Shown here: piece after piece, positions 35,141-44,019 of the stretch
Position numbering within the stretch: the stretch's first letter is position 1
Layout of the letters: the number at the start of each line of letters is the position of its first letter
Assembly: GCF_001439805.1 (NCBI RefSeq)
Contig: NZ_JYLK01000001.1
Coordinates: 496,001 to 560,000 of the forward strand
Direction of reading: 5' to 3'
DNA from: Pseudomonas trivialis
Lineage (GTDB): Bacteria; Pseudomonadota; Gammaproteobacteria; Pseudomonadales; Pseudomonadaceae
Length of the DNA stretch: 64,000 nucleotides
Notes under the pieces: model-generated
Told to the model about the DNA's origin: nothing
The model's input: the letters and a program-made list of their open reading frames with translations, nothing else
Databases searched by the model: none
Translations under genes and position numbers: made by a program

Positions 35141-36811
35141 ATGACAACAACAAGCACCCCGAACGCGCGCTGGACGCGGCGGCGCGACGAGAAGCGGCGG
35201 CGGCTCGGGCTGGTTTCGCACTACGCAGACGGGGCTGTGTTGCCCGGCGACAGGATCGTCGAAGCCCTCCAAGCGCTGATCCTTCCCGGCGACCGCGTGG
35301 TGCTGGAGGGCAATAACCAGAAGCAAGCCGATTTCCTCTCCCGCTCGCTGGCCAAGGCCGACCCCGCCAAGCTCCACGATTTGCACATGATCATGCCCAG
35401 TGTCGGCCGTTCCGAGCACCTGGACCTCTTCGAAAAAGGCATCGCCCGCAAGCTGGATTTCTCCTTCGCCGGCACCCAGTCCCTGCGCATCAGCCAGTTG
35501 CTCGAAGACGGCCTGCTGGAAATCGGTGCGATCCACACCTACATCGAACTGTACGCGCGCCTGGTGGTGGACCTGATCCCCAACGTGGTGCTCTCGGCCG
35601 GGTTCATGGCCGACCGCGCCGGCAACATCTACACCGGCGCCAGCACCGAAGACACTCCGGCGCTGATCGAGCCCGCCGCGTTCAGCGATGGCATCGTCAT
35701 CGTGCAGGTCAATCAGTTGGTGGACGACGTCACTGATCTGCCCCGTGTCGACATCCCCGCCAGTTGGGTGGATTTCGTGGTGGTGGCCGACAAACCGTTC
35801 TACATCGAACCGCTGTTCACCCGCGACCCGCGCCACATTAAGCCGGTGCATGTGCTGATGGCGATGATGGCGATCCGTGGCATTTACGAAAAACACAACG
35901 TGCAGTCGCTCAACCACGGCATCGGTTTCAACACCGCCGCTATTGAGTTGATCCTGCCCACCTACGGTGAATCCCTGGGCCTGAAGGGCAAGATCTGCCG
36001 CAACTGGACCCTCAACCCGCACCCCACGCTGATCCCCGCCATCGAAAGCGGCTGGGTGGAAAGTGTGCACTGCTTCGGTACCGAGCTGGGCATGGAAAAC
36101 TACATCGCCGCCCGCCCGGATGTGTTCTTCACCGGCCGCGATGGCTCGATGCGCTCCAACCGGATGTTCAGCCAGCTTGCCGGCCAATACGCGGTGGACC
36201 TGTTCATCGGCGCCACCCTGCAAGTGGACGGCGACGGCCATTCCAGCACCGTCACCCGTGGCCGCCTCGCCGGTTTCGGTGGTGCGCCGAACATGGGCCA
36301 CGACCCGCGCGGTCGTCGCCACGGCACTCCGGCGTGGCTGGACATGCGCCACGGTGACGCGCCCGAAGCGTTGCTTGAACGCGGCAAAAAACTCGTGGTG
36401 CAAATGGTCGAGACCTTTCAGGAAGGCGGCAAACCCACCTTCGTCGACACCCTCGACGCGGTGGACGTGGCGCGCAAAAGCGGCATGCCCCTGGCGCCGA
36501 TCATGATCTACGGCGATGACGTCACCCACTTGCTCACCGAAGAAGGCATCGCCTACCTGTACAAGGCGCGCTCCCTCGAAGAGCGCCAGGCGATGATCGC
36601 TGCCGTTGCCGGGGTCACCGCCATCGGCCTGCGCCATAACCCCAAAGACACCGCGCGCATGCGCCGCGAAGGCTTGATCGCCTTGCCCGAAGACCTCGGT
36701 ATCCGCCGCACCGACGCCACCCGCGAGCTGTTGGCCGCCAAGAGCGTGGCCGACCTGGTGGACTGGTCCGGTGGCCTGTACAACCCGCCCGCCAAATTCA
36801 GGAGCTGGTAA
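35141..36811 (+). CDS. mdcA: malonate decarboxylase alpha subunit MdcA
   Basis: Acyl carrier protein transferase that moves malonate onto the MdcC carrier in exchange for acetate. 556 aa, starting MTTTSTPNARWTRRRDEKRRRL at 35141 with GGAG upstream. Family stretches: VVLEGNNQKQADFLSRSL, MPSVGRSEHLDLFEKGI, VLSAGFMADRAGNIYTGAST and a C-terminal DLVDWSGGLYNPPAKFRSW. It leads a tightly packed operon, and its stop is directly followed by the mdcB ATG. Confidence 0.95.
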   Translation: MTTTSTPNARWTRRRDEKRRRLGLVSHYADGAVLPGDRIVEALQALILPGDRVVLEGNNQKQADFLSRSLAKADPAKLHDLHMIMPSVGRSEHLDLFEKGIARKLDFSFAGTQSLRISQLLEDGLLEIGAIHTYIELYARLVVDLIPNVVLSAGFMADRAGNIYTGASTEDTPALIEPAAFSDGIVIVQVNQLVDDVTDLPRVDIPASWVDFVVVADKPFYIEPLFTRDPRHIKPVHVLMAMMAIRGIYEKHNVQSLNHGIGFNTAAIELILPTYGESLGLKGKICRNWTLNPHPTLIPAIESGWVESVHCFGTELGMENYIAARPDVFFTGRDGSMRSNRMFSQLAGQYAVDLFIGATLQVDGDGHSSTVTRGRLAGFGGAPNMGHDPRGRRHGTPAWLDMRHGDAPEALLERGKKLVVQMVETFQEGGKPTFVDTLDAVDVARKSGMPLAPIMIYGDDVTHLLTEEGIAYLYKARSLEERQAMIAAVAGVTAIGLRHNPKDTARMRREGLIALPEDLGIRRTDATRELLAAKSVADLVDWSGGLYNPPAKFRSW

Positions 36812-37645
36812 ATGCGCGCCCTCAAACTGCATGAACTGAGCCTCGCTGATCGCCTGGCCGATCTGGCCGTCGATGCGCTGATCGATGAAGCCGACCTGTC
36901 GCCCAAACCCGCACTGGTGGACCGTCGTGGCAACGGCGCTCACAGCGATCTGCACCTGGGCCTGATGCATGCTTCGGCGTTGTCGCTGTGGCCGATGTTC
37001 AAGGCCATGGCTGAAGCGGCGCTGGAATGCGGCGAGGTCGGCGTGCCGCTGCGCGAAGCTCTCGGCCGTATCGGCCGCGAAGGCGAGCAGGCGATGCTCG
37101 TCACCACCGACGGCGTGAACACCCATCGCGGGGCGATCTGGGCGCTCGGCCTGCTCACCGCTGCCGCCGCGCTGGAGCCACGCGCCCTCACACTGAACGC
37201 CGCCCGACTGGCCCTGCTCAATGACCGCTACGCCCCGCACGCCGCAAGCCACGGCGCCTTGGTTGCCCAGCGCTACGGCGCACGCGGCGCCCGTGAAGAA
37301 GCCCAGCTCGGCTTCCCCTCGGTGATGCAACGCGGCCTGCCGCAACTGCGCAAAAGCCGCCAGCAGAACACCGGCGAACAGAACGCGCGCCTGGATGCCT
37401 TGCTCGCGATCATGACGGACCTTGCCGACACCTGCGTGCTCTACCGCGCCGGCCTTGAAGGCCTGCAGGCGATGCAGCTGGGCGCCCAGGCCGTGCTCGA
37501 CGCCGGCGGCAGCGCCACCCTCGCCGGGCGCCGCCAGTTGCAGGCACTCGACCAGCAACTGCTGGCGCTGAACGCCTCTCCCGGCGGCGCCGCCGACTTG
37601 TTGGCCGCCTGCCTGTTTATCGACCGCCTCGACGGAGCACTTTGA
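36812..37645 (+). CDS. mdcB: triphosphoribosyl-dephospho-CoA synthase MdcB
   Basis: 277-aa CitG/MdcB-type enzyme that builds the precursor of the prosthetic group on MdcC from ATP and dephospho-CoA. Motifs: [48 protein letters not shown] and [13 protein letters not shown]. It begins immediately after mdcA, and its stop overlaps the mdcC start (TGATG). Confidence 0.94.
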   Translation: MRALKLHELSLADRLADLAVDALIDEADLSPKPALVDRRGNGAHSDLHLGLMHASALSLWPMFKAMAEAALECGEVGVPLREALGRIGREGEQAMLVTTDGVNTHRGAIWALGLLTAAAALEPRALTLNAARLALLNDRYAPHAASHGALVAQRYGARGAREEAQLGFPSVMQRGLPQLRKSRQQNTGEQNARLDALLAIMTDLADTCVLYRAGLEGLQAMQLGAQAVLDAGGSATLAGRRQLQALDQQLLALNASPGGAADLLAACLFIDRLDGAL

Positions 37646-37944
37646 TGGAAACCTTGTCCTTTGAATTCCCCGCCGGGCAGCCGCCCAAAGGCCGTGCGCT
37701 GGTGGGCTGCGTCGGCTCGGGCGATCTGGAAGTGCTGCTGGAACCGGGCACGCCCGGCACGTTGAACATCCAGGTGCAGACCTCGGTGAACGGCGCGCAG
37801 CTGCGTTGGCAGCACCTGTTCGAACGCATCTTTCAGGAACACACGCCGCCGGCGTTGAACATCGATATTCACGATTTCGGCGCCACCCCGGGCGTGGTGC
37901 GCCTGCGCCTGGAGCAGGGCTTCGAGGAGATCGGCCATGACTGA
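37645..37944 (+). CDS. mdcC: malonate decarboxylase carrier (delta) subunit MdcC
   Basis: 99-aa acyl carrier protein of malonate decarboxylase. The prosthetic-group Ser is Ser25 in GCVGSGDLEVLLEPG. The rest matches the family (VQTSVNGAQLRWQHLFERIF, ATPGVVRLRLEQGFEE). The ATG at 37645 overlaps the mdcB stop; a TTG one codon earlier is not needed. It overlaps mdcD by 8 bases. Confidence 0.94.
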   Translation: METLSFEFPAGQPPKGRALVGCVGSGDLEVLLEPGTPGTLNIQVQTSVNGAQLRWQHLFERIFQEHTPPALNIDIHDFGATPGVVRLRLEQGFEEIGHD

Positions 37945-38779
37945 CCTGCTCAACAAGCACAGCTTCGTCGAACTCGGCGCCCGGCAGCGCGCCAGGGCGC
38001 TGCTCGACAGCGGCACGTTTCGCGAATTGATCGATCCGTTTCAGCGCGTCATGTCCCCGTGGCTCAGCCGGCAGGGCGTGGTGCCCCAGGCCGATGACGG
38101 CGTGGTGATCGCCAAGGGCAGCATCGCCGGTCTGCCGGTGGTGATCGCCGCCATTGAAGGCAATTTTCAGGGCGGCAGCCTTGGTGAAGTGGGCGGTGCC
38201 AAAATCGCCGGGGCGCTGGAGCTGGCGGCTGAAGACAACCGCAAGGGCATCGAGACCCGCGCCGTATTGCTGCTGGAAACCGGCGGCGTGCGTCTGCAGG
38301 AAGCCAACCTGGGCCTGGCCGCGATTGCCGATATTCACGCGGCGATTGTCGACCTGCGCCAGTACCAGCCGGTGATCGGCGTGGTGGCGGGCAGTGTCGG
38401 CTGTTTCGGCGGCATGTCCATCGCGGCCGGGTTGTGCAGCTACCTGGTGGTCACCCGCGAAGCACGCCTGGGCCTGAATGGCCCGCAAGTGATCGAACAG
38501 GAAGCGGGCCTGGAAGAATACGATTCCCGCGACCGCCCGTTTATCTGGAGCCTGACTGGCGGCGAGCAGCGTTTCAACAGCGGCCTGGCCGACCGTTATG
38601 TGGCCGACGATGTGGCGCAGATCCAGCAGACCGTCACCGCGCTGTTGCAGCAAGGCGTGCCCGCGCAACCACGCAGCCGGCAGGCCGAGTATTACCTGGC
38701 GCGCTTGAACGCGCTGGACGCCACGCCGCAAATCGAGCCGGCGACGGTTCGCGCGCTGTATCAGGGAGAGCGCTCATGA
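37937..38779 (+). CDS. mdcD: malonate decarboxylase beta subunit MdcD
   Basis: 280-aa crotonase-fold subunit that, with MdcE, decarboxylates malonyl-S-MdcC to acetyl-S-MdcC. Motifs: EGNFQGGSLGEVGGAKIAGAL, VLLLETGGVRLQEANLGL, GSVGCFGGMSIAAGLC and GLNGPQVIEQEAGLEEYDS. It is related to carboxyltransferase beta chains. It overlaps mdcC and mdcE. Confidence 0.95.
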   Translation: MTDLLNKHSFVELGARQRARALLDSGTFRELIDPFQRVMSPWLSRQGVVPQADDGVVIAKGSIAGLPVVIAAIEGNFQGGSLGEVGGAKIAGALELAAEDNRKGIETRAVLLLETGGVRLQEANLGLAAIADIHAAIVDLRQYQPVIGVVAGSVGCFGGMSIAAGLCSYLVVTREARLGLNGPQVIEQEAGLEEYDSRDRPFIWSLTGGEQRFNSGLADRYVADDVAQIQQTVTALLQQGVPAQPRSRQAEYYLARLNALDATPQIEPATVRALYQGERS

Positions 38780-39546
38780 GAGGGTTGCAATGGTTTAACG
38801 CACTGAGCACGGGCGCAACAGCGGTCGAAGGCTTGCCGGCCTCGCTGAAAGTCGCTGACGGCGTGTTGGGTGGGCAGCCGGTGCGCTTTATTGCCGTGGT
38901 CACCGACCCGGATAACCGCTTCCCCCGTGCACGCAATGGCGAGGTCGGCCTGCTGGAAGGCTGGGGCCTGGCCAAGGCAGTGGACGATGCCATCGTCCGT
39001 GGTGACCAGCGCCCGATCATCGCCATCGTCGATGTGCCGAGCCAGGCCTACGGCCGCCGCGAAGAAGCCCTCGGCATTCACCAGGCCCTGGCCGCCGCCG
39101 CCGACAGTTATGCCCGCGCACGCCTGGCCGGGTACCCGGTGATTGGGCTGCTGGTGGGCAAGGCCATGTCCGGCGCGTTTCTCGCCCACGGCTACCAGGC
39201 CAACCGGCTGATTGCCCTGCGCGATCCGGGCGTGATGGTGCATGCCATGGGCAAGGCCTCGGCCGCGCGGGTGACGTTGCGCAGCGTCGAAGAGCTCGAA
39301 GCCCTGGCCGCCAGTGTGCCGCCCATGGCTTACGACATCGACAGCTTCGCCAGCCTTGGCTTGCTGTGGGAGACCCTGTCGGTCAGCCAGATCGAACAGC
39401 CCACGGCGGACGATGTGGCGCGGGTCGGCGACTGCCTGCTCAAGGCCATCAGGGATGTAGACGGCCGTGACTTGAACGGTCGTCTGGGCGCCAGCAATCG
39501 CGCCGCTTCCAGCCATGTGCGCCAGTTGCTGCGGGAGCAATGGTGA
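38776..39546 (+). CDS. mdcE: malonate decarboxylase gamma subunit MdcE
   Basis: 256-aa crotonase-fold partner of MdcD. The start at 38776 (MRGLQWFNALST) overlaps the mdcD stop (ATGA). Family stretches: VVTDPDNRFPRARNGEVGLLEGWGLA, IAIVDVPSQAYGRREEALG, GLLVGKAMSGAFLAHGYQA and VMVHAMGKASAARVT. Confidence 0.94.
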   Translation: MRGLQWFNALSTGATAVEGLPASLKVADGVLGGQPVRFIAVVTDPDNRFPRARNGEVGLLEGWGLAKAVDDAIVRGDQRPIIAIVDVPSQAYGRREEALGIHQALAAAADSYARARLAGYPVIGLLVGKAMSGAFLAHGYQANRLIALRDPGVMVHAMGKASAARVTLRSVEELEALAASVPPMAYDIDSFASLGLLWETLSVSQIEQPTADDVARVGDCLLKAIRDVDGRDLNGRLGASNRAASSHVRQLLREQW

Positions 39547-40136
39547 ACGCCCATGACCTGCTCTGGGGCATGGCCCCGGCGCAGTTGCCCGCGGACGCCC
39601 CGGCCTGGGCGGTGGAGGCCATCAGCGCCGGCCATCCGGTGGTGGTGCGCCGCGCGCTCGTCGCGCCGGGCCATGTGGCGGTCGGTGTGCGCGGGCGTTT
39701 GCGTGAGCAGCGTTTTGCCACGGTGATGCCCCTTGCGCAGGTGACCCGGCGGGTGGTGCCGGAAGCGCTCGGCGCCGTGGTTTTGCCACGGGATCTCCCC
39801 GCGCTGCGTGCGCTCGAGCACCTGCGCCCACTGTTGGGTCAGCACGCGTGGGGCGTCGCCGGCAGCGCCGGATTTGAATTGGCGACCGGCATTGAAGCGC
39901 TGCATGCCCACAGCGATCTGGATTTGATTCTGCGCAGCCCCGAGCGGCTTGAACGCGGCGATGCACAGCGCCTACTGGCTGTCCTCGACACGGCGGTATG
40001 CGCCGTGGACCTGCAACTGCAAACCCCGTTCGGTGCGGTGGCCCTGCGCGAATGGGCTGGCAGATCGCGCCGCGTGCTGCTCAAAACCTGCGGCGGTGCG
40101 CAGTTGGTTGCCGACCCCTGGCAGGCCGTGGCATGA
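39540..40136 (+). CDS. mdcG: phosphoribosyl-dephospho-CoA transferase MdcG
   Basis: 198-aa nucleotidyltransferase-fold enzyme that attaches the prosthetic group to Ser25 of MdcC. Visible: an opening like other MdcG (HDLLWGMAPAQLPADAPAWA), WGVAGSAGFELATG, and the paired acidic motif HAHSDLDLIL. The ATG at 39540 overlaps the mdcE stop; a GTG one codon later is an alternative. Its stop overlaps the mdcH start. Confidence 0.93.
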   Translation: MVNAHDLLWGMAPAQLPADAPAWAVEAISAGHPVVVRRALVAPGHVAVGVRGRLREQRFATVMPLAQVTRRVVPEALGAVVLPRDLPALRALEHLRPLLGQHAWGVAGSAGFELATGIEALHAHSDLDLILRSPERLERGDAQRLLAVLDTAVCAVDLQLQTPFGAVALREWAGRSRRVLLKTCGGAQLVADPWQAVA

Positions 40137-41032
40137 GCAGCCTGCTGGTGTTTCCGGGGCAGGGCGCGCAACGGCCACGCATGCTTGAGCAACTGCCCGC
40201 CGATGTGCTGGACGAGGCCAGCGCCGCCCTGGGTGAAGAGGTGCGCCAACTCGATTCGGCGCAGGCCCTGGCGTCGACCCGCGCCGTTCAGCTGTGCCTG
40301 TTGATCGCAGGCGTCGCCCACGCACGGCGGTTGCAGCACACGCCGGATTACGTGGCGGGCCTGTCCATTGGCGCCTACCCGGCAGCGGTGATCGCCGGCG
40401 CGCTGGATTTTGCCGATGCGCTCAGGCTGGTGGCCCTGCGCGGCGAACTGATGCAGAACGCTTATCCACAGGGCTACGGCATGACCGCGCTGATCGGCCC
40501 CGAGTTATCCACCGTCGAAACCCTGCTGGCCGAGATTCACAGCGCCGAAACACCGGTGTACCTGGCCAATATCAATGCCGATAACCAGACCGTCATCGCC
40601 GGCAGTGACGAGGCCATGCAGCGCGTCGCCCAGCGCATCAAGGGCAACGGCGTGGCCAGGCGCCTGGCCGTCAGCGTGCCGTCCCACTGCGCGCTGCTTG
40701 AACAACCGGCCCAGGCGCTGGCGCAGGCGTTCGTGCCACTGAAAAGACCGCGTATTACCTACCTGAGCAGCACCCGCGCGCGGCCGATCCACACCCCCGA
40801 GCAGTTGCGCGACGACCTGGCTTTTAACATGTGCCGCATCGTCGACTGGCGCGGCACCGTACAAAGCGCCTACGAGCGCGGCGTGCGCCTGCAGATCGAA
40901 CTGCCCCCCGGCGCCGTGCTCACCGGCCTGTCACGCCGCGTGTTTGACCAGGGCACGGTGATCGCCTGCGAAGGCGCGCGCCTGGACACCCTGCAGGCCC
41001 TGCTGCAAGAGGAGGAACGCCGCCACCGATAA
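40133..41032 (+). CDS. mdcH: malonyl-CoA:ACP transacylase MdcH
   Basis: 299-aa FabD-like acyltransferase that charges MdcC with malonate for the first turnover. Motifs: VFPGQGAQRPRML at the N-terminus, nucleophile elbow GLSIGAYPAA, ANINADNQTVIAG and VPSHCALLEQPA with the catalytic His. Start at 40133 overlaps the mdcG stop (ATGA). Confidence 0.94.
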   Translation: MSSLLVFPGQGAQRPRMLEQLPADVLDEASAALGEEVRQLDSAQALASTRAVQLCLLIAGVAHARRLQHTPDYVAGLSIGAYPAAVIAGALDFADALRLVALRGELMQNAYPQGYGMTALIGPELSTVETLLAEIHSAETPVYLANINADNQTVIAGSDEAMQRVAQRIKGNGVARRLAVSVPSHCALLEQPAQALAQAFVPLKRPRITYLSSTRARPIHTPEQLRDDLAFNMCRIVDWRGTVQSAYERGVRLQIELPPGAVLTGLSRRVFDQGTVIACEGARLDTLQALLQEEERRHR

Positions 41033-41100
41033 AGCACTACCCAAGGCTTTCGAAGCACAACAACAAAAACTTTCGAACGAGCACTTTGAGGACAACAACA

Positions 41101-41505
41101 ATGATTATCTATGGTGTGGCATTGCTGGCGATCTGCACGCTGGCGGGCGTGATCTTGGGCGACATGCTGGGCGTGTTGCTGGGCGTCAAATCCAATGTGG
41201 GCGGCGTGGGGATCGCGATGATCCTGCTGATCTGCGCGCGTTTGTGGATGCAAAAGCGCGGCGGCATGACCAAGGATTGCGAGATGGGCGTGGGTTTCTG
41301 GGGCGCCATGTACATCCCCGTGGTGGTGGCGATGGCGGCGCAACAGAACGTGGTCACCGCATTGCACGGCGGGCCGGTGGCGGTGCTCGCGGCCATCGGT
41401 TCCGTGGTGGTGTGCGGATGCACCATCGCCCTGATCAGCCGCACGCACAAGGGCGAGCCGTTGCCGCCCGAAGAGCCGTTGATCCTCGCTGCGGGAGGTC
41501 GCTGA
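41101..41505 (+). CDS. madL: malonate transporter subunit MadL
   Basis: 134-aa membrane protein with four hydrophobic segments, starting MIIYGVALLAICTLAGVILG. MadL and MadM together import malonate with sodium. GAGGACAACAAC precedes the start. Transport of the substrate and its decarboxylation are thus encoded in one run of genes. Confidence 0.93.
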   Translation: MIIYGVALLAICTLAGVILGDMLGVLLGVKSNVGGVGIAMILLICARLWMQKRGGMTKDCEMGVGFWGAMYIPVVVAMAAQQNVVTALHGGPVAVLAAIGSVVVCGCTIALISRTHKGEPLPPEEPLILAAGGR

Positions 41506-41506
41506 C

Positions 41507-42271
41507 ATGTGGGACCTCATCGAGAAAGGCCTGGAACATAACGGTCTGATTACCGCGTTTGCCTTTGTCGGCGTGGTGATGTGGATTTCCGTGGTGCTGT
41601 CCAAACGCCTCACGTTCGGGCGCATTCATGGGTCGGCAATTGCTATCGTCATCGGCCTGGTGCTGGCCTGGGTGGGCGGCACGTTGACCGGCGGGCAGAA
41701 GGGCCTGGCGGACCTGGCGTTGTTCTCCGGCATCGGCCTGATGGGCGGCGCAATGCTGCGCGATTTCGCCATCGTCGCCACCGCGTTTGAGGTGCAGGCC
41801 ACCGAAGCGCGCAAGGCCGGGATGATCGGTGTGATCGCGCTGCTGCTGGGCACGATCCTGCCGTTTATCGTCGGTGCGAGCATGGCGTGGGTGTTCGGCT
41901 ATCGCGATGCGGTCAGCATGACCACCATTGGCGCGGGTGCCGTGACTTACATCGTCGGCCCGGTCACCGGCGCGGCGATTGGCGCGACCTCGGATGTGAT
42001 GGCGCTGTCGATTGCCACCGGGTTGATCAAGGCGATTCTGGTGATGGTGGGCACGCCGGTGGCGGCGCGCTGGATGGGGCTGGACAACCCGCGGTCGGCG
42101 ATGGTGTTTGGTGGGCTGGCCGGCACGGTCAGCGGGGTGACGGCGGGGCTGGCGGCGACGGATCGGCGGTTAGTGCCGTATGGAGCGTTGACCGCGACGT
42201 TCCATACCGGGCTTGGCTGTTTGCTGGGGCCTTCGCTGCTCTACTTCATTGTGCGGGGGTTGGTGGGCTGA
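41507..42271 (+). CDS. madM: malonate transporter subunit MadM
   Basis: 254-aa polytopic protein (about seven to eight helices) starting MWDLIEKGLEHNGLITAFAF one base after the madL stop. Family stretches: GGTLTGGQKGLADLALFSGIGLMGGAMLRDFAIVATA in separate pieces, GAVTYIVGPVTGAAIGA and GGLAGTVSGVTAGLAATD. Last gene of the mdc-mad operon; mdcR converges on it. Confidence 0.93.
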   Translation: MWDLIEKGLEHNGLITAFAFVGVVMWISVVLSKRLTFGRIHGSAIAIVIGLVLAWVGGTLTGGQKGLADLALFSGIGLMGGAMLRDFAIVATAFEVQATEARKAGMIGVIALLLGTILPFIVGASMAWVFGYRDAVSMTTIGAGAVTYIVGPVTGAAIGATSDVMALSIATGLIKAILVMVGTPVAARWMGLDNPRSAMVFGGLAGTVSGVTAGLAATDRRLVPYGALTATFHTGLGCLLGPSLLYFIVRGLVG

Positions 42272-42303
42272 ATTCGAGGTGGGTGGTGGCTGGTCTGGCG
42301 CTA

Positions 42304-43224
42304 TCAGGCTGGCAGCTGCCGATTGGCATACATCCGACACTCCGCCAGCAGGGCGAGCAAGTTCGGATCGCGCTCCTTGGCCTTCAAGAACACCACCCCA
42401 ATCTGCTGCTGCAACCGGTACCTGGGTTGCAGCGGTATCAGCTTCACGCGGTTCTCGTACACCGCCGCAATCCGCCCGGGCAGCAGGGCATAACCCACGC
42501 CGGAACTGACCATGCTCAGCAAGGTGAAGATGTCGTTGACCTGCATCGCCACCTTCGGCTCGAACCCCGCCTGCTTGAATACCCGGTTGCCATCCTGGTG
42601 GGTGGCGAAGCCTTGGGTGAGGGTGATGAAAGTGGCGTCGCGCACATCGGCCAGGTCGATCTCCTGCTCGCGGTCGAAGGGTGAATCCGCGGGCGTGGCG
42701 AGGAAAATATCGTCGGAAAACAGCGCGATCTGCTCGCAGTCGGGGTCGTTGGCGTGTTCGTCCAGGGAGATGAGGATCGCGTCCACCTCCATGTTCTTGA
42801 GCTTGTAGAGCAGGTCGAAGTTGGAGCCCAGGATCAGGTCGATGTTGAGTTCGCTGCGGCGGATCTTCAGGCCCATGATCAGTTGCGGCACGGTCTTTAC
42901 GGTCAGCGAGTAGAGCGAGCCCAGCTTGAAACGCTCGGCGGAGAAACCCGCGGCTTCGCGAGTCAGGCGCACGCTGTCGACCACGTCGGCCACCAGTTTT
43001 TGTGCGCGCTCTTCGAGTACGTAGGCACTTTCCAGCGGCGTAAGGTTGCGCCCCTCGTGCTTGAACAGCGGGCAGCGCAGGGCGTTTTCCAGGGAGTGAA
43101 TGGCGCGGTGCACGCTGACGTTGCTGGTGTGCAGCTCGGCGGCGGCGCGGGCCAGGTTGCCGGTGCGCATGAACGCCAGGAAGATTTCCAGCTTCTTGAG
43201 GGTGAATTCTTCGTCGATCAGCAT
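42304..43224 (-). CDS. mdcR: LysR-type regulator MdcR
   Basis: 306-aa LysR regulator. The start at 43224 (MLIDEEFTLKKLEIFLAFMR) gives a normal N-terminal winged helix with AAAELHTSNVSVHRAIHSLE. The effector domain follows (LKLGSLYSLTVKTV-like region and LLSMVSSGVGYALLPGRI). Its place directly after madM and the family similarity point to malonate-responsive control of the mdc operon. It is convergent to the operon, so it has its own promoter. Confidence 0.88.
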   Translation of the reverse strand: MLIDEEFTLKKLEIFLAFMRTGNLARAAAELHTSNVSVHRAIHSLENALRCPLFKHEGRNLTPLESAYVLEERAQKLVADVVDSVRLTREAAGFSAERFKLGSLYSLTVKTVPQLIMGLKIRRSELNIDLILGSNFDLLYKLKNMEVDAILISLDEHANDPDCEQIALFSDDIFLATPADSPFDREQEIDLADVRDATFITLTQGFATHQDGNRVFKQAGFEPKVAMQVNDIFTLLSMVSSGVGYALLPGRIAAVYENRVKLIPLQPRYRLQQQIGVVFLKAKERDPNLLALLAECRMYANRQLPA

Positions 43225-43371
43225 GGCCGTGGCTCGGGTTCGAATGCCCTCGATTGTGCCTGCAAAAGCGCAGCGCTCCCAGCCAGGAACAACACACAGC
43301 ACTTGCACTCTGATGCGCAAGGCTGGACGCTTGCCAGCCTGTTCCTTTGGCTGACGGGAGGTTTACGACAG

Positions 43372-43989
43372 ATGTACCACGGAGAACGATTCAACGCCTG
43401 GAGCCATCTGCTGGGTGCGGTCGCGGCGTGTATTGGCGCTGTGTGGATGTTGGTGGTGGCGAGCCTGGACGGCAGCCCCTGGAAGATCGTCAGCGTGGCG
43501 ATTTATGGCGTTACGTTGATGGTGCTGTACAGCGCCTCGACGGTGTACCACAGCGTGCAGGGCCGGCGAAAAGAGATCATGCAGAAGGTCGATCACTTTT
43601 CCATCTACCTGTTGATCGCCGGCAGCTACACGCCGTTTTGCCTGGTAACGCTGCGCGGGCCGTGGGGCTGGACGCTGTTCGGGATTGTGTGGGGGCTGGC
43701 GGTGATCGGCATCCTGCAGGAGATCAAGCCGCGCTCCGAAGCGCGGATCCTGTCGATTGTGATCTATGCCGTGATGGGCTGGATCGTGCTGGTGGCGGTC
43801 AAGCCGCTGCTCGCGGCACTGGGCACGGCCGGGTTTACGTGGCTGGCATCGGGCGGCGTGCTGTACACCGTGGGCATTATCTTTTTTGCCCTGGAGGACC
43901 GGCTGCGGCATTCCCACGGGATCTGGCACCTGTTCGTGATCGGCGGGAGCCTGCTGCATTTCGTGGCGATCATGCATTACGTGCTCTGA
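43372..43989 (+). CDS. TrhA/hemolysin III family membrane protein (PAQR superfamily)
   Basis: 205-aa protein with seven hydrophobic helices. Family marks: NAWSHLLGAVAACIGAVWM, TVYHSVQGRRKEIMQKVDH, FSIYLLIAGSYTPFCL and the C-terminal HSHGIWHLFVIGGSLLHF. These His, Asp and Ser positions form the putative metal site of PAQR proteins. The start at 43372 has GGGAGG upstream. Often called hemolysin III, but a membrane-energetics role is more likely. Confidence 0.9.
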   Translation: MYHGERFNAWSHLLGAVAACIGAVWMLVVASLDGSPWKIVSVAIYGVTLMVLYSASTVYHSVQGRRKEIMQKVDHFSIYLLIAGSYTPFCLVTLRGPWGWTLFGIVWGLAVIGILQEIKPRSEARILSIVIYAVMGWIVLVAVKPLLAALGTAGFTWLASGGVLYTVGIIFFALEDRLRHSHGIWHLFVIGGSLLHFVAIMHYVL

Positions 43990-44019
43990 TCTACAGGCCG
44001 TAGGAGCGAGCGCCTGCCG

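Noticed and set aside
35015..38731. 1238-codon open frame on the minus strand across mdcA-mdcD
   Set aside because: It lies antisense to five overlapping, well-recognised mdc genes. Long antisense frames are common in GC-rich genomes, and the product has no family resemblance.
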